Below, one piece after another: positions 1 through 8,130 of a stretch of 64,000 nucleotides of DNA; the first letter of the stretch is position 1, and every line of letters begins with the position of its first letter. The stretch is taken from contig NZ_CP041765.1 of NCBI RefSeq assembly GCF_007559025.1, positions 1,112,679 through 1,176,678 on the forward strand. Direction: 5' to 3'. The notes beneath the pieces were generated by a model that was given only the letters and a program-made list of their open reading frames with translations, searched no databases and had not been told where the DNA came from. This DNA comes from Tomitella fengzijianii. Its GTDB lineage: Bacteria; Actinomycetota; Actinomycetes; Mycobacteriales; Mycobacteriaceae. The position numbers and the translations under genes were made by a program.

Positions 1-101
1 GCAGCCGCATGCCCACAGAGCCGACGCCGCTCGTCCGGAGCGCGGAGGCCGCGCGACCGCTGCGACACGAAGGTGCGGGCGGGGCGCGGATCAGTACGAC
101 T

Positions 102-1745
102 CTAGGAGACGGTTCGCTTGTTCCGCCACTTCGATTCCGTGTGTTCTCGGCCATGTCCGATGTCGCGGCCGATGCGCCGGACGATGGGCTTGGGCAACGC
201 CGCGGCGCGCACTATTCGCGGCCGGCGGATGGTGCGGGCCGCCCATTCGCCGAGCACCACGCCTGCCGCGAGGGAACTGCCGATGCCGAACACGGTCGCG
301 AGTCCGCTTAAGCCCGTGAGCGGTTCGTTGGAAAGGAATGAGTACAGGCTGCGATACAGGGACAGGCCGGGCAGCAACGGGGTGATGCCCGCTATGCCGA
401 CGATGATCGGCGGGGTCAGCGCGCGGCGGGCGAGCAGGCCGCCCGCGACGCCCACGACGGTGGCCGCGGTGCCCGCCGCGATGATCGGGCCGGTGGCCCA
501 GATTTGCAGCACCGTGTAGACCAGGCTGCCGACCGCGCCCGCCGCGGCGGCCACGCTCACCGCGCGCGCCTCCGCGTAACAGGCCAACGCGAAGAACCCG
601 GCGGCGAAGGCGCCCGCGATCACCTGGACCGGGATGCGGGTGAGGTCCCCGGAGTACTGCGCGGCGCTGATCGGCGGGAGGGTGAGGCCGACCGCATCGG
701 ATACGCGCAGACCGATCGCCACGCCGACGATGATGCCCGCTGTCATCATGAGGAGCTCGAAGAACCGGGCCGACGCGGTGATGGGGGCGCCGGTGATGGC
801 GTCCTGGACCGAGCCGACCACGGAGAGGCCGGACAGCAGCACCACGATCCCCGAGGCGATGACCAGGGAAGGGCGCAGGTCCAGGCCCATGGCGTCGCGC
901 GCGGAGTAGAGCCCTGCCGCAGGGATCGTGGCGATGAATCCGCCGACGATTTGCTGGAAGAAGTACGGCAGCCCGACTCTGTTGAGCACCAGGTTGGTCT
1001 GGTAGATCGCCATGGTGCACAGCAGCGCCACCGACGCGACGATCACGCCCGCGCCCAGCAACACCGCGATGGCGCCGGCCATTCCGGCCCACGCCACTGT
1101 CGAAACCCAGCGAGGGTACGGATGCGGCGAGTTGGTGATCGATTCGAGCTCGTTCCGGGCCTCGACGGGGCTGACCGCGCCGACGCGAATACGCCGGACC
1201 AGCCGGTCGATGGCCGCCAGCCTGCTGAAGTCGTGGGAACGGTGTTCGACGATCCGGATCGACCCGGCCGGTGGCAGCGTCGACCCGCGGCGGGCGCTGA
1301 TCGCGATCGAGTTGAAGGTGACGTCCACGTCGCACTCCGCCAGGCCGTACGCCGCGGCGACCTGGCGGACCTGGATCTGTGTGTCGATGGCGCCGGTGCC
1401 CGACGCCATCAGGACCTCGCCCACCCAGATGGCGAGGCGGAGCACCTCGGTGACGGCGGTGTCGTCCGTGAGATCGATCGGCTGCAGCGGCGACGGCGGC
1501 GGCGTCGTCGTATCGACCGTGGCACGACGCACTTTGCGCGGGCGGCGCAGATCCTTGCGGCGGGTCAGACGCTGCGCGAGCGACCGCCGCGGAGGTGCCA
1601 CGGCCGTCGGTGCGGAGGCCGCGGCGCCACCGACGTCCGCAGGAGTCGACCCCGGCGGGTCCGGAGGCTGAACCCCGGCGGGGTCGGCTGGTTCGGCGCT
1701 GTCAGTCTTCGACAAGATCCCCGTCCCCGAGTCCGGTCGCGGCAA
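102..1745 (-). CDS. thrE: ThrE-family threonine/serine exporter
   Basis: Predicted inner-membrane exporter of threonine and serine. The first ~80 residues are Pro/Ala-rich and probably cytoplasmic. A conserved soluble domain follows (LRLAIWVGEVLMASGTGA, then the DVDVTFNSIAIS region), then about ten hydrophobic segments from residue ~215 to ~500. This order (DUF1212-type domain, then a multispanning domain) is that of Corynebacterium ThrE; M. tuberculosis has a homologue, Rv3737. The start used is a TTG inside the 3' end of the upstream gene. A second in-frame TTG lies 10 codons later (about 1715), so the N-terminus is uncertain. The overlap with the SnoaL-like gene suggests translational coupling. 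The family is clear; the substrate is inferred. Confidence 0.82.
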   Translation of the reverse strand: MPRPDSGTGILSKTDSAEPADPAGVQPPDPPGSTPADVGGAAASAPTAVAPPRRSLAQRLTRRKDLRRPRKVRRATVDTTTPPPSPLQPIDLTDDTAVTEVLRLAIWVGEVLMASGTGAIDTQIQVRQVAAAYGLAECDVDVTFNSIAISARRGSTLPPAGSIRIVEHRSHDFSRLAAIDRLVRRIRVGAVSPVEARNELESITNSPHPYPRWVSTVAWAGMAGAIAVLLGAGVIVASVALLCTMAIYQTNLVLNRVGLPYFFQQIVGGFIATIPAAGLYSARDAMGLDLRPSLVIASGIVVLLSGLSVVGSVQDAITGAPITASARFFELLMMTAGIIVGVAIGLRVSDAVGLTLPPISAAQYSGDLTRIPVQVIAGAFAAGFFALACYAEARAVSVAAAAGAVGSLVYTVLQIWATGPIIAAGTAATVVGVAGGLLARRALTPPIIVGIAGITPLLPGLSLYRSLYSFLSNEPLTGLSGLATVFGIGSSLAAGVVLGEWAARTIRRPRIVRAAALPKPIVRRIGRDIGHGREHTESKWRNKRTVS

Positions 1746-2088
1746 AGGCGCTGGCGAGGTCCGGGTGCACGAACACGGAGCCGACCTGGTCGCCGGTGAT
1801 CTGGAAAGCCGCGGCGATGGTGCGGGAGTCCGGCGCCTCGCCCGGAGTCGCCGAGCCGCTGGCGACGCTTTCCGAAACGACGAGATCGCCCCGCATGAAC
1901 ACGCGCTCGGGGGTCATCGTGGTGTGGGATTCGGACGCCCACTTGTTGAGCACTGCGAGGCCCTGTCCGCCGCCGTGATCGCCGGCGATCTCGATGCCGT
2001 CGCTGGATAACTCCAGAAGGGTGTCGATGTCCCCGGACGTCAGGGCTTCCTGCCAGGCGAGGGCAGTGGCGTAGGCGGTTGTGCTCAT
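1702..2088 (-). CDS. SnoaL-like (NTF2-fold) protein of unknown function
   Basis: A 128-residue protein with the small alpha+beta NTF2/SnoaL layout: an N-terminal helix (TAYATALAWQEALTSGDIDTLL), the SSDGIEIAG strand, then a curved sheet ending near VHPDLASAFAATGL. Members are small isomerases, hydrolases or ligand-binding proteins, and nothing here identifies a ligand. I prefer the ATG at 2088 over the upstream GTG at 2124 because TACGGT lies 7 nt before the ATG, a leaderless-type promoter. The gene overlaps the start of the ThrE gene and the two probably form one transcript. Confidence 0.7.
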   Translation of the reverse strand: MSTTAYATALAWQEALTSGDIDTLLELSSDGIEIAGDHGGGQGLAVLNKWASESHTTMTPERVFMRGDLVVSESVASGSATPGEAPDSRTIAAAFQITGDQVGSVFVHPDLASAFAATGLGDGDLVED

Positions 2089-2095
2089 GCCGTCA

Positions 2096-2101
2096 ACCGT
2101 A
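2096..2101 (-). promoter_or_regulatory. Leaderless-type -10 (TACGGT) for the SnoaL-like gene
   Basis: TACGGT fits TANNNT and is separated by 7 nt from the ATG at 2088, so transcription would begin at or next to the start codon. No Shine-Dalgarno sequence precedes this ATG. Confidence 0.45.
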
Positions 2102-2218
2102 GTGGGTCCGGTGGCGGCGCACACTGTTCCCGGCGCGGATCCGCAGACTTGCGACGGCGATTCCGCGCGCAGGCGTCCGACGGCTACGATGTGATGCGGT
2201 CCGGCGGACCGGGCCGGT

Positions 2219-2291
2219 GCTGGAGTGGCGCAATTGGTAGCGCACCCGACTTGTAATCGGGCGGTTGCGAGTTCAAGTCTCGTCTCCAGCT
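2219..2291 (+). tRNA. tRNA-Thr (anticodon TGT)
   Basis: A 73-nt cloverleaf. The acceptor stem is GCTGGAG/CTCCAGC, the anticodon stem is CCCGA/TCGGG around the loop CTTGTAA, and the T-arm carries GTTCAAGTC. Anticodon TGT reads ACA and wobble Thr codons. CCA is not encoded. A strong hairpin follows within 5 nt. Confidence 0.95.
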
Positions 2292-2295
2292 CCGC

Positions 2296-2335
2296 CGAAA
2301 CGCCAGGTCGCAGCAGGTGGTGACCTGGCGTTTCG
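2296..2335 (+). terminator. Terminator of tRNA-Thr
   Basis: A 14-bp perfect inverted repeat (CGAAACGCCAGGTC / GACCTGGCGTTTCG) with a 12-nt loop, directly downstream of tRNA-Thr. There is no T-run, as is common in actinobacterial terminators. It also separates the tRNA from the convergent bfr gene. Confidence 0.7.
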
Positions 2336-2420
2336 CCGTGCTCGGACCGTGTCTCGCGGCCGGCGCTTCCTGCCTGCCGCCTCCACCCCGCTCGGCAGTG
2401 CGCCCCTCCGAGGGGGGCGA

Positions 2421-2891
2421 TCAGGACTCGACGTGGGTGGACAGGTAGAGCGGTTCGCCGAGCTGGTTGATCAAGTCCAGCTGCCGGTCGAGGTAGTCGA
2501 TGTGCTCCTCTTCGTCCTCGAGGATCGTCTCGAAGATCCGGGCGGAGGTGACGTCGCCTACGGAGCGCATGTATTCGATGCCGCGCTGCAGGCGGTCCAC
2601 CGCGGCCACCTCGATCTGCTTGTCCGCCTCGAACATCTCGCTGACGGTCTGGCCGATGGCGATGACGCCGAGCCGCTGGTAGTTCGGCAGGCCGTCGAGG
2701 AACAGGATCCTGTCGGTGAGGATCTCCGCGTGCTTCATCTCGTCGATCGACTCGGCCCGGGTGTGGGAGGCCAGGCGCGCCCAGCCTCGGTCCTCCTGCA
2801 TCTTGGAATGCAGGAAGTACTGGTTGATGGCGGTGAGCTCGGCGGTGAGCTGCTCGTTCAGAAAGTCGATGACCTGCTTGTCGCCCTGCAT
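2421..2891 (-). CDS. bfr: Bacterioferritin
   Basis: Haem-containing 24-mer iron-storage protein that oxidises Fe2+ and stores it as a mineral core. The 156 residues carry the expected ligands at canonical positions: E18, E51 and H54 of the ferroxidase centre, the haem-ligating M52 (DEMKHAE), and the later Glu/His cluster in LEDEEEHIDYL. The start is the ATG at 2891, preceded by a strong GAGGA; the longer reading frame upstream is not supported. Immediately upstream on the same strand is bfd, so storage and release functions sit together. The 133-nt gap between them contains an inverted repeat at 2966-2981. Confidence 0.95.
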   Translation of the reverse strand: MQGDKQVIDFLNEQLTAELTAINQYFLHSKMQEDRGWARLASHTRAESIDEMKHAEILTDRILFLDGLPNYQRLGVIAIGQTVSEMFEADKQIEVAAVDRLQRGIEYMRSVGDVTSARIFETILEDEEEHIDYLDRQLDLINQLGEPLYLSTHVES

Positions 2892-2965
2892 CGTGTCCTC
2901 CTCGTGGGGGTGGGATGACACGTGCCGCCGACAGCGAGGCAAGGCCGCCCGCGACACCGAGTCGA

Positions 2966-2981
2966 GTACTGGAAACAGTAC
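2966..2981 (-). promoter_or_regulatory. Inverted repeat between bfd and bfr
   Basis: GTACTG-GAAA-CAGTAC is a perfect 6-bp inverted repeat with a 4-nt loop, about 75 bp upstream of the bfr start. It could be an operator for bfr or a small hairpin after bfd; the sequence does not decide between them. Confidence 0.3.
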
Positions 2982-3024
2982 AAGAATCCGGGGCGCGGAT
3001 GCGCCTTAGTGCGAGACCGGCCGG

Positions 3025-3222
3025 TCAGCCCGCGATCTTCAGCTCGATCGTCCCACCCTCAGCGGGCTTCGACCGGAGAATCGCCTGAATCTTCTTCACG
3101 CACGCGCCGCAGTCGCGGCCGGCTCCGCAGCTGCGGCCGATCTTGTTGACGGAGGTGTGACCGCAGGCGATCTGTGCCCGGATGTCCTCGTCCGTGAAGG
3201 CGTGGCACATGCACACATACAT
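3025..3222 (-). CDS. bfd: Bacterioferritin-associated ferredoxin (Bfd)
   Basis: A 65-residue [2Fe-2S] protein that donates electrons to bacterioferritin haem and so mobilises stored iron. The BFD-like fold is supported by four cysteines with the characteristic spacing, C4-x-C6 and C38-x-x-C41, and by the helix SVNKIGRSCGAG before the second pair. It lies 133 bp upstream of bfr on the same strand. An IdeR/DtxR-type iron box lies about 70 bp upstream of its start, which fits repression when iron is plentiful. Confidence 0.93.
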   Translation of the reverse strand: MYVCMCHAFTDEDIRAQIACGHTSVNKIGRSCGAGRDCGACVKKIQAILRSKPAEGGTIELKIAG

Positions 3223-3292
3223 CGGGATCCTCCACGGTCGTCGGGTGCGGCCTGCCGGAACGATGCCGACGGTCCGCCCTGGGCTGGCAGGC

Positions 3293-3311
3293 TCAGGTTA
3301 GCCTGCCCATA
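3293..3311 (-). promoter_or_regulatory. IdeR/DtxR-type iron box upstream of bfd
   Basis: TCAGGTTAGCCTGCCCATA matches the palindromic DtxR/IdeR consensus TTAGGTTAGCCTAACCTAA at 14 of 19 positions, with an intact left half and centre. It lies 71-89 bp upstream of the bfd start. IdeR with Fe2+ would be expected to repress bfd, and perhaps bfr by read-through. Confidence 0.6.
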
Positions 3312-3401
3312 CTTTAACAAGCATGGGCCCGATTCTCGTGTGATGTGAGTCTCAATTCCGCTTGGCGGGAGACGGACCGCATGTCCGCGCCCGCCCGCGC
3401 G

Positions 3402-4121
3402 TCAGTGCGGGTCGTGTTCTATCTCGGTGTAGACGTCGCGCACGGACCTCCGCCGGCGGCCGCCCGGGATCCGGTTGACGAGTTCGGTCAGCGGCTCGAC
3501 GGCGGCGTTGAGCGTGATCACGGCGTCGTGCAGCCGGTCGATGGTGTCGCCCAGATCCACCAGCTGGTCGAGGGTGCCGCCCTCGGCGGTGAGCTTCTCC
3601 ACGAAGCCCTCCTCCGCCAGCAGGCGCTCGGCCAGGCCGTCCTCGCCCAGGATGCGGTCGATGACGCCGCCCTCCGCCGTGATGCGGTCGAGGGCGCCGC
3701 CGTCGGAGAGCAGGCGGTCGATGGGGCCGTCCGCGGCGACGAGGTGGTCCAGCCCGCCGCCTTCGCGCAGGAAACGGTCGACGGGACTGCCGGGCCGGGC
3801 GAGGCGCTGCACCGGCCCCTCCTCGGACAGCACCCTGTCGAGGGCGCCGCCCGGCGCCATCGCCTGGCCCAGCGGGCGGTCGTTCGCGGTGACCTCCGCC
3901 AGCCGTTGCAGCAGTGCGATGGGGCCGTTCGGGTCGGTGAGGAGCTTGTTGATCTGCTCGGCCAGCCCGCCCGGGCCCACCACGGCGGAGAACTGGTCCG
4001 CGTACCCGCCGGGCCGGCGCAGCGGTCCGTCGGGCGCGACGAGCTGGCCCATGCCGAGGGTCGCCTGCGTCGCGGCCACGGCGACCTTGGCAGGAAGAGT
4101 GATCAGGTCGACGAATCCCAT
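3402..4121 (-). CDS. Decapeptide-repeat protein of unknown function
   Basis: A 239-residue acidic protein that I do not recognise as a named family. Residues 91-200 are eleven consecutive 10-residue units without a single insertion or deletion, following G-[GP]-[ALV]-[LIV]-[DE]-[RKQ]-[LIF]-x-x-[ED]; examples are GGALDRITAE, GGVIDRILGE and DGLAERLLAE. The same register can be traced weakly back to residue 31. A hydrophobic helix near the N-terminus (residues 5-26) and a basic patch GRRRR at 221-225 flank the repeats. There is no signal peptide. Each unit looks like a short amphipathic helix broken by Gly. M. tuberculosis may carry a similar protein near Rv0756c, from memory only. The start is supported by a leaderless-type TAATGT at 4128-4133. 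Confidence 0.75.
   Translation of the reverse strand: MGFVDLITLPAKVAVAATQATLGMGQLVAPDGPLRRPGGYADQFSAVVGPGGLAEQINKLLTDPNGPIALLQRLAEVTANDRPLGQAMAPGGALDRVLSEEGPVQRLARPGSPVDRFLREGGGLDHLVAADGPIDRLLSDGGALDRITAEGGVIDRILGEDGLAERLLAEEGFVEKLTAEGGTLDQLVDLGDTIDRLHDAVITLNAAVEPLTELVNRIPGGRRRRSVRDVYTEIEHDPH
3522..3851 (-). repeat. Eleven in-frame 30-bp units encoding decapeptide repeats
   Basis: The DNA encoding residues 91-200 of the repeat protein. The eleven 30-bp units have diverged at nucleotide level but keep exact length and a G-x-[LIV]-D-R-[LI] core, which points to old duplication under selection for the protein repeat. Confidence 0.75.
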
Positions 4122-4127
4122 GCCGAA

Positions 4128-4133
4128 ACATTA
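4128..4133 (-). promoter_or_regulatory. Leaderless-type -10 (TAATGT) for the decapeptide-repeat gene
   Basis: TAATGT lies 6 nt before the ATG at 4121, so the transcript would start at the start codon. No Shine-Dalgarno sequence is visible. Confidence 0.5.
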
Positions 4134-4198
4134 ACCGAGCGGCGTGCAGTCCATGCTCCGGCGACCATGCTCCGGCGACCCGCCGGGGCGGCGCGGGT

Positions 4199-4627
4199 TC
4201 AGGCGCCGGCGACCTGCGCGCCGTGGCCCTGGGCCCGGAGCGCGGCCCGGATCCGCTCGGCTGCCACGTCCATCTGCTCCGGCGGGGCCTGCGGATCCGC
4301 CAGTGACAGGTCGAACCCCGACATGTCCGCAGCCGGGAACACGTGCAGGTGCAGGTGCGGCACCTCGAATCCGGCGATGAGCATCCCCGCGCGAGGCGCA
4401 TCGAACGCGCTGCACACGGCCTTCCCGATGTGCTGAGCGACAGTCGAGCAGTGGGCGAACAGCGACGGGTCGACGTCCTGCCAGTTGTCGACCTCGTCGC
4501 GCGGGACGACGAGCGTGTGGCCCTGCGCGACCGGGGCGATGGTCAGGAAGGCGACCACCCGGTCGTCCGACCAGACGAACCGGCCCGGGATCTCGCCGGC
4601 GATGATCTTGCTGAATACGGTTGCCAT
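4199..4627 (-). CDS. HIT-family nucleotide hydrolase/transferase
   Basis: A 142-residue histidine-triad protein that would hydrolyse nucleoside phosphoramidates or dinucleoside polyphosphates in the cytosol. The signature HLHLHVFP is intact. The N-terminal [24 protein letters not shown] and the [16 protein letters not shown] segment are typical of the HINT branch. The start is the ATG at 4627 (MATVFSK); an ATG/GTG further upstream adds only four residues. It is divergent from purD. Rv0759c is the likely M. tuberculosis counterpart. Confidence 0.88.
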   Translation of the reverse strand: MATVFSKIIAGEIPGRFVWSDDRVVAFLTIAPVAQGHTLVVPRDEVDNWQDVDPSLFAHCSTVAQHIGKAVCSAFDAPRAGMLIAGFEVPHLHLHVFPAADMSGFDLSLADPQAPPEQMDVAAERIRAALRAQGHGAQVAGA

Positions 4628-4769
4628 GCGTACGAGCATCGCCGATGGCGGTCCATCCCGCTACCGCGCCCGCCGACGTCTCCGTAGCCGCGACTGCGCG
4701 CCCCGACCGCGTGCCCCGACGGCTCCCTCCCGAGCCCGGCACCGGTGCGTCGGCGCACCTCGGTCCACG

Positions 4770-4775
4770 TAGTCT
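4770..4775 (+). promoter_or_regulatory. Leaderless-type -10 (TAGTCT) for purD
   Basis: TAGTCT is followed after 6 nt by the GTG start of purD at 4782. There is no ribosome-binding site, so purD mRNA is probably leaderless. Confidence 0.6.
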
Positions 4776-4781
4776 GTCCGG

Positions 4782-6053
4782 GTGCGCGTACTCGTGATCG
4801 GCTCCGGAGCCCGTGAACATGCCCTCGTGTCGGCTCTCGCCGACGACCCCGCAGTGGAGGCGGTCGTCTGCGCCCCCGGTAACGCGGGCATCGCCGCCCG
4901 GGCGCAGGTCCTGCCTGTGGACGCGGCGTCGGGCGACGCCGTCGTCGGGCTGGCGAGGGACACGGCCGCCGACCTGGTCGTCGTCGGGCCCGAGGTGCCG
5001 TTGGTGCTCGGCGTCGCGGACGCGGTGCGGGCGGCGGGGATCGCCTGCTTCGGGCCGTCGGCCGCCGCGGCCCGGATCGAGGGGTCGAAGGCGTTCGCGA
5101 AGGACGTCATGGCCGCGGCCGGGGTGCGCACCGCGCGCGCCGAGTCCGTGGACAACGCCGGCGACCTGGACGCCGCGCTCGGCCGATTCGGCCCCACCTG
5201 GGTGGTCAAGGACGACGGCCTGGCCGCGGGCAAGGGCGTTGTCGTCACGGCCGACCTCGAGGAGGCGCGCGCACACGCCGCCGCGGTCCTCGACGGCGGG
5301 CACCCGGTGCTGCTGGAATCCTTCCTGTCCGGGCCCGAGGTTTCGCTCTTCTGCCTGGTGCATGGGCGCACCGTGGTCCCGCTGCTGCCCGCACAGGATC
5401 ACAAGCGCGCTGGTGATGGCGACGCCGGGCCCAACACCGGCGGCATGGGCGCCTATGCGCCGCTGCCCTGGCTGCCGCAGGAGATGACCGACCGGATCGT
5501 CGACGAGGTCGTCGCCCCCGTGGCCGCGGAGATGGCCGACCGCGGCTGCCCCTACACCGGGCTGCTGTACGCGGGGCTCGCCATCGACTCCGAGGGGCCC
5601 GCGGTGGTGGAGTTCAACTGCCGGTTCGGCGACCCGGAGACGCAGGCGATCCTGCCGCTGCTGCGCACGCCGCTGGGCGCGGTGCTCGCTGCTGCGGCCG
5701 ACGGCACCCTGGCCGGCCTGCCGCCACTGGAATGGCGCGCCGGCGCGGCGGTCACGGTGGTGCTCGCCGCGCAGAACTACCCCGCCATCCCGCGCACCGG
5801 CGACGTCATCAGCGGGGCCGGGCTCGCGGACGGTCCGGACGGGACGGCGGTGCTGCACGCCGGCACCGCGCGAGGTGAGGATGGCCGGCTGGTCTCGGCG
5901 GGCGGGCGCGTCCTGAACGTCACCGGCACCGGGGACGATCTGGCGCAGGCGCGGGCGGCGGCCTACGCACGCCTGGCACAGATCAACCTCCCCGGGGCCC
6001 ACCACCGCACCGACATCGGACTCGCCGCGGAGCAGGGGCGCATCAGCGTCTAG
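4782..6053 (+). CDS. purD: Phosphoribosylamine-glycine ligase
   Basis: GAR synthetase, step two of de novo purine synthesis: 5-phosphoribosylamine + glycine + ATP gives GAR. The 423 residues match the monofunctional bacterial enzyme. Visible features are the N-terminal [15 protein letters not shown], the ATP-grasp region [16 protein letters not shown], the [14 protein letters not shown] substrate segment and the metal-binding [14 protein letters not shown]. The GTG start is placed by a leaderless promoter 6 nt upstream. It is the first of eight pur genes in the window and is transcribed alone or with the following aminotransferase, which has its own promoter. Confidence 0.96.
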   Translation: MRVLVIGSGAREHALVSALADDPAVEAVVCAPGNAGIAARAQVLPVDAASGDAVVGLARDTAADLVVVGPEVPLVLGVADAVRAAGIACFGPSAAAARIEGSKAFAKDVMAAAGVRTARAESVDNAGDLDAALGRFGPTWVVKDDGLAAGKGVVVTADLEEARAHAAAVLDGGHPVLLESFLSGPEVSLFCLVHGRTVVPLLPAQDHKRAGDGDAGPNTGGMGAYAPLPWLPQEMTDRIVDEVVAPVAAEMADRGCPYTGLLYAGLAIDSEGPAVVEFNCRFGDPETQAILPLLRTPLGAVLAAAADGTLAGLPPLEWRAGAAVTVVLAAQNYPAIPRTGDVISGAGLADGPDGTAVLHAGTARGEDGRLVSAGGRVLNVTGTGDDLAQARAAAYARLAQINLPGAHHRTDIGLAAEQGRISV

Positions 6054-6106
6054 GGGTGCCGGGCCGGGAGCGGCCACGCGGGCCGGGAGTGCGCCGCGGC
6101 ACGAGC

Positions 6107-6112
6107 TAGTGT
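6107..6112 (+). promoter_or_regulatory. Leaderless-type -10 (TAGTGT) for the PLP aminotransferase
   Basis: TAGTGT lies 6 nt before the GTG at 6119. The position fixes GTG as the likely start and implies a leaderless transcript. Confidence 0.55.
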
Positions 6113-6118
6113 CATGGC

Positions 6119-7381
6119 GTGGTCACACAGTCGCGGCGCTCAGGCATCGAGCCCTTCCATGTCATGGACGTGCTCAAAGCGGCGGGAGAGCGCTCCCGCG
6201 CGCACGGAGATCTGGTGAGCCTGGCCGCCGGGCAGCCGTCCACGCCCGCCCCCACACCGGTGCTCGCCGCGGCGCGAGAGGCGCTCGGATCGCACCTCCT
6301 CGGCTACACCGAGGCGCTGGGCATCCCGGAACTGCGCGAGGCCATCGCCCGGTACCACCACGAGCGTTCCGGCGTGGCCGTGGACGCGGACGACGTCATC
6401 GTCACCACCGGGTCCTCGGGAGGATTCACGCTGATCTTCCTGGCGGCGTTCGATGCCGGGGACACGGTCGTGATGGCCCGTCCCGGATACCCGGCCTACC
6501 GCAACACGCTGGCCGCCCTGGGTTGCCGCGTGGTGGAGATCGACTGTGGGGCCGACACCCGGTTCCAGCCCACGGTGGAGATGCTCGAAGAGCACACACG
6601 CCGGGCGGGGGCGGCGCCCGCGGGGCTCATCGTCGCGAGCCCCGCCAACCCCACGGGCACCGTGATCGATCCCGCCGGTCTGGCCGCGCTGGCCCGCTGG
6701 TGCGAAGAGCACGGCACACTGCTCGTCTCCGACGAGATCTACCACGGGATCGAGTTCTCCTCCGGGGCGGACGCGGGCGGCCCAGCCCCGGGCGGCCCAG
6801 CCCCGGACGGCCCAGCCCCGGACGGCCCTGCGGGCCGTGCGGAGGCGCTGCCGCCGACCAGCAGCGCCTGGGAGACGTCCCGCGAGGCCGTGGTCATGGG
6901 CTCGGTGTCCAAATACTTCTCGATGACGGGGTGGCGTCTGGGCTGGATGCTCGTGCCGCGCGGGCTGCGGCGCGCGGTCGACCGGCTCACCGGCAACATG
7001 AACATCTGCCCGCCCGCGCTCTCCCAGGTGGCCGCCGTCGCCGCCTTCTCGCCCGAATCGCGTGCGGAACTGGATGCGCACGTGCGCCGGTACGCCCGCA
7101 ACCGGGCCCTGATGCTCGAGGGGCTGCCGTCGATCGGGATCGGCGACCTGGCGCCCGCGGACGGCGCCTTCTACGTCTACGCCGACATCGGTCACCTCAC
7201 CCGGGACTCGCTGCGGTGGTCCACGGGCCTGCTGCGGGACACGGGCGTCGCCGTCACCCCGGGTGTGGATTTCGACACCCGCCGCGGCGGCGCCACCATC
7301 CGGATGAGCTTCGCGGGGGCCGAGGAGGAGATCGCGGAGGCGCTGGACCGGATGGGCAGCTACCTGCCGCACCGCGCCTGA
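6119..7381 (+). CDS. Class I/II PLP-dependent aminotransferase
   Basis: A fold-type I aminotransferase of the aspartate aminotransferase superfamily, 420 residues. PLP-contact motifs are visible: TTGSSGGFTLIFLAAFDAGD, the Asn/Pro pair in SPANPTGTV, DEIYHGIEF, the Schiff-base lysine in SVSKYFSMTGWRLGW, and the late Arg in IRMSFAGAE. The true substrate cannot be read from sequence. The oddity is a low-complexity insert of GGPAP/DGPAP pentapeptides after DEIYHGIEF, encoded by 15-bp tandem repeats. It sits in a surface loop between two PLP motifs and should not destroy activity. It lies between purD and a TetR gene. Confidence 0.87.
   Translation: MVTQSRRSGIEPFHVMDVLKAAGERSRAHGDLVSLAAGQPSTPAPTPVLAAAREALGSHLLGYTEALGIPELREAIARYHHERSGVAVDADDVIVTTGSSGGFTLIFLAAFDAGDTVVMARPGYPAYRNTLAALGCRVVEIDCGADTRFQPTVEMLEEHTRRAGAAPAGLIVASPANPTGTVIDPAGLAALARWCEEHGTLLVSDEIYHGIEFSSGADAGGPAPGGPAPDGPAPDGPAGRAEALPPTSSAWETSREAVVMGSVSKYFSMTGWRLGWMLVPRGLRRAVDRLTGNMNICPPALSQVAAVAAFSPESRAELDAHVRRYARNRALMLEGLPSIGIGDLAPADGAFYVYADIGHLTRDSLRWSTGLLRDTGVAVTPGVDFDTRRGGATIRMSFAGAEEEIAEALDRMGSYLPHRA
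6776..6835 (+). repeat. 15-bp minisatellite inside the aminotransferase gene
   Basis: Three near-identical 15-bp units, GGCGGCCCAGCCCCG (6776-6790, 6791-6805) and GACGGCCCAGCCCCG (6806-6820), plus a degenerate fourth (6821-6835). The unit is five codons, so the frame is kept and the protein gains GGPAP/DGPAP copies. Confidence 0.85.
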
Positions 7382-7491
7382 GCGCGCTGCCGGACGAGCG
7401 TCCGGATCGTGGCGTCGCATTTCCGCGCAGGCGGACATCGGCATGCGCGGAGCGGGGCGTGCACGGCGTCGGGTTATGACACTATTGCGCC

Positions 7492-8130
7492 ATGCCGACC
7501 GCATCCACGAGCAAGGGGGAGCTGCGGCGCCGATGCCTGGTCGACGCCGCAGTGGAGTTGCTGCGCGAGGGCGGCATCAGCGCCATCCGCCACCGGGCCG
7601 TGGCCGAGCGGGCGCACGTGCCCCTGTCCGCCACCACCTACTACTTCAGTTCCATCGACGACCTCGTGGCCAGTGCCATCGAGAAGTGCTCGCTGCACGA
7701 GCACGAGCGCATGCAGGACCTCGTCGATCGCATCACGGTGCGGCGCCGGGGCGGCCCCGCCACAGCGGATCTGCTCGCGGATCTGTTCGCCGCGCCCGGC
7801 GGAGTAGTGGAGCGCGACATGCTCATCGCGCGCTACGAGCGCCTGACGGGTTCCGCGCGCGTGCCGGGCCTGCGCGAACTGCAGCTGGGCCTGGCCCGGC
7901 CGTACGGGTGGATGCTCGCCGAGGTGCTGCGCAAGTGTCGCCGCCGGGCGGAACCCGAGGGCATGGCGGGCATCACCGCGATCATCAACGGCACGATCCT
8001 GGCCGGCCTGCTCGACACCTCGGCCGACCTGCACGCGGCCACCCGCGACGCGCTGCTTCCCGTGCTCGGCGTCTTCGCTCCGCCGCTGGCGGGCGGGGAG
8101 GTGCGGGGCGCCGCCGCCGATCCCGCATAA
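7492..8130 (+). CDS. TetR-family transcriptional regulator
   Basis: A 212-residue repressor-type protein. The N-terminal helix-turn-helix is at about residues 12-58 (LVDAAVELLREGGISAIRHRAVAERA, then PLSATTYYFSSIDDL). The C-terminal part is a TetR_C-like helical ligand domain ending in a flexible Ala/Gly tail. The TAA stop shares its last base with the purB ATG, so the two are probably cotranscribed and translationally coupled. The ligand is unknown. The coupling suggests, but does not prove, a link to purine status. Confidence 0.85.
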   Translation: MPTASTSKGELRRRCLVDAAVELLREGGISAIRHRAVAERAHVPLSATTYYFSSIDDLVASAIEKCSLHEHERMQDLVDRITVRRRGGPATADLLADLFAAPGGVVERDMLIARYERLTGSARVPGLRELQLGLARPYGWMLAEVLRKCRRRAEPEGMAGITAIINGTILAGLLDTSADLHAATRDALLPVLGVFAPPLAGGEVRGAAADPA

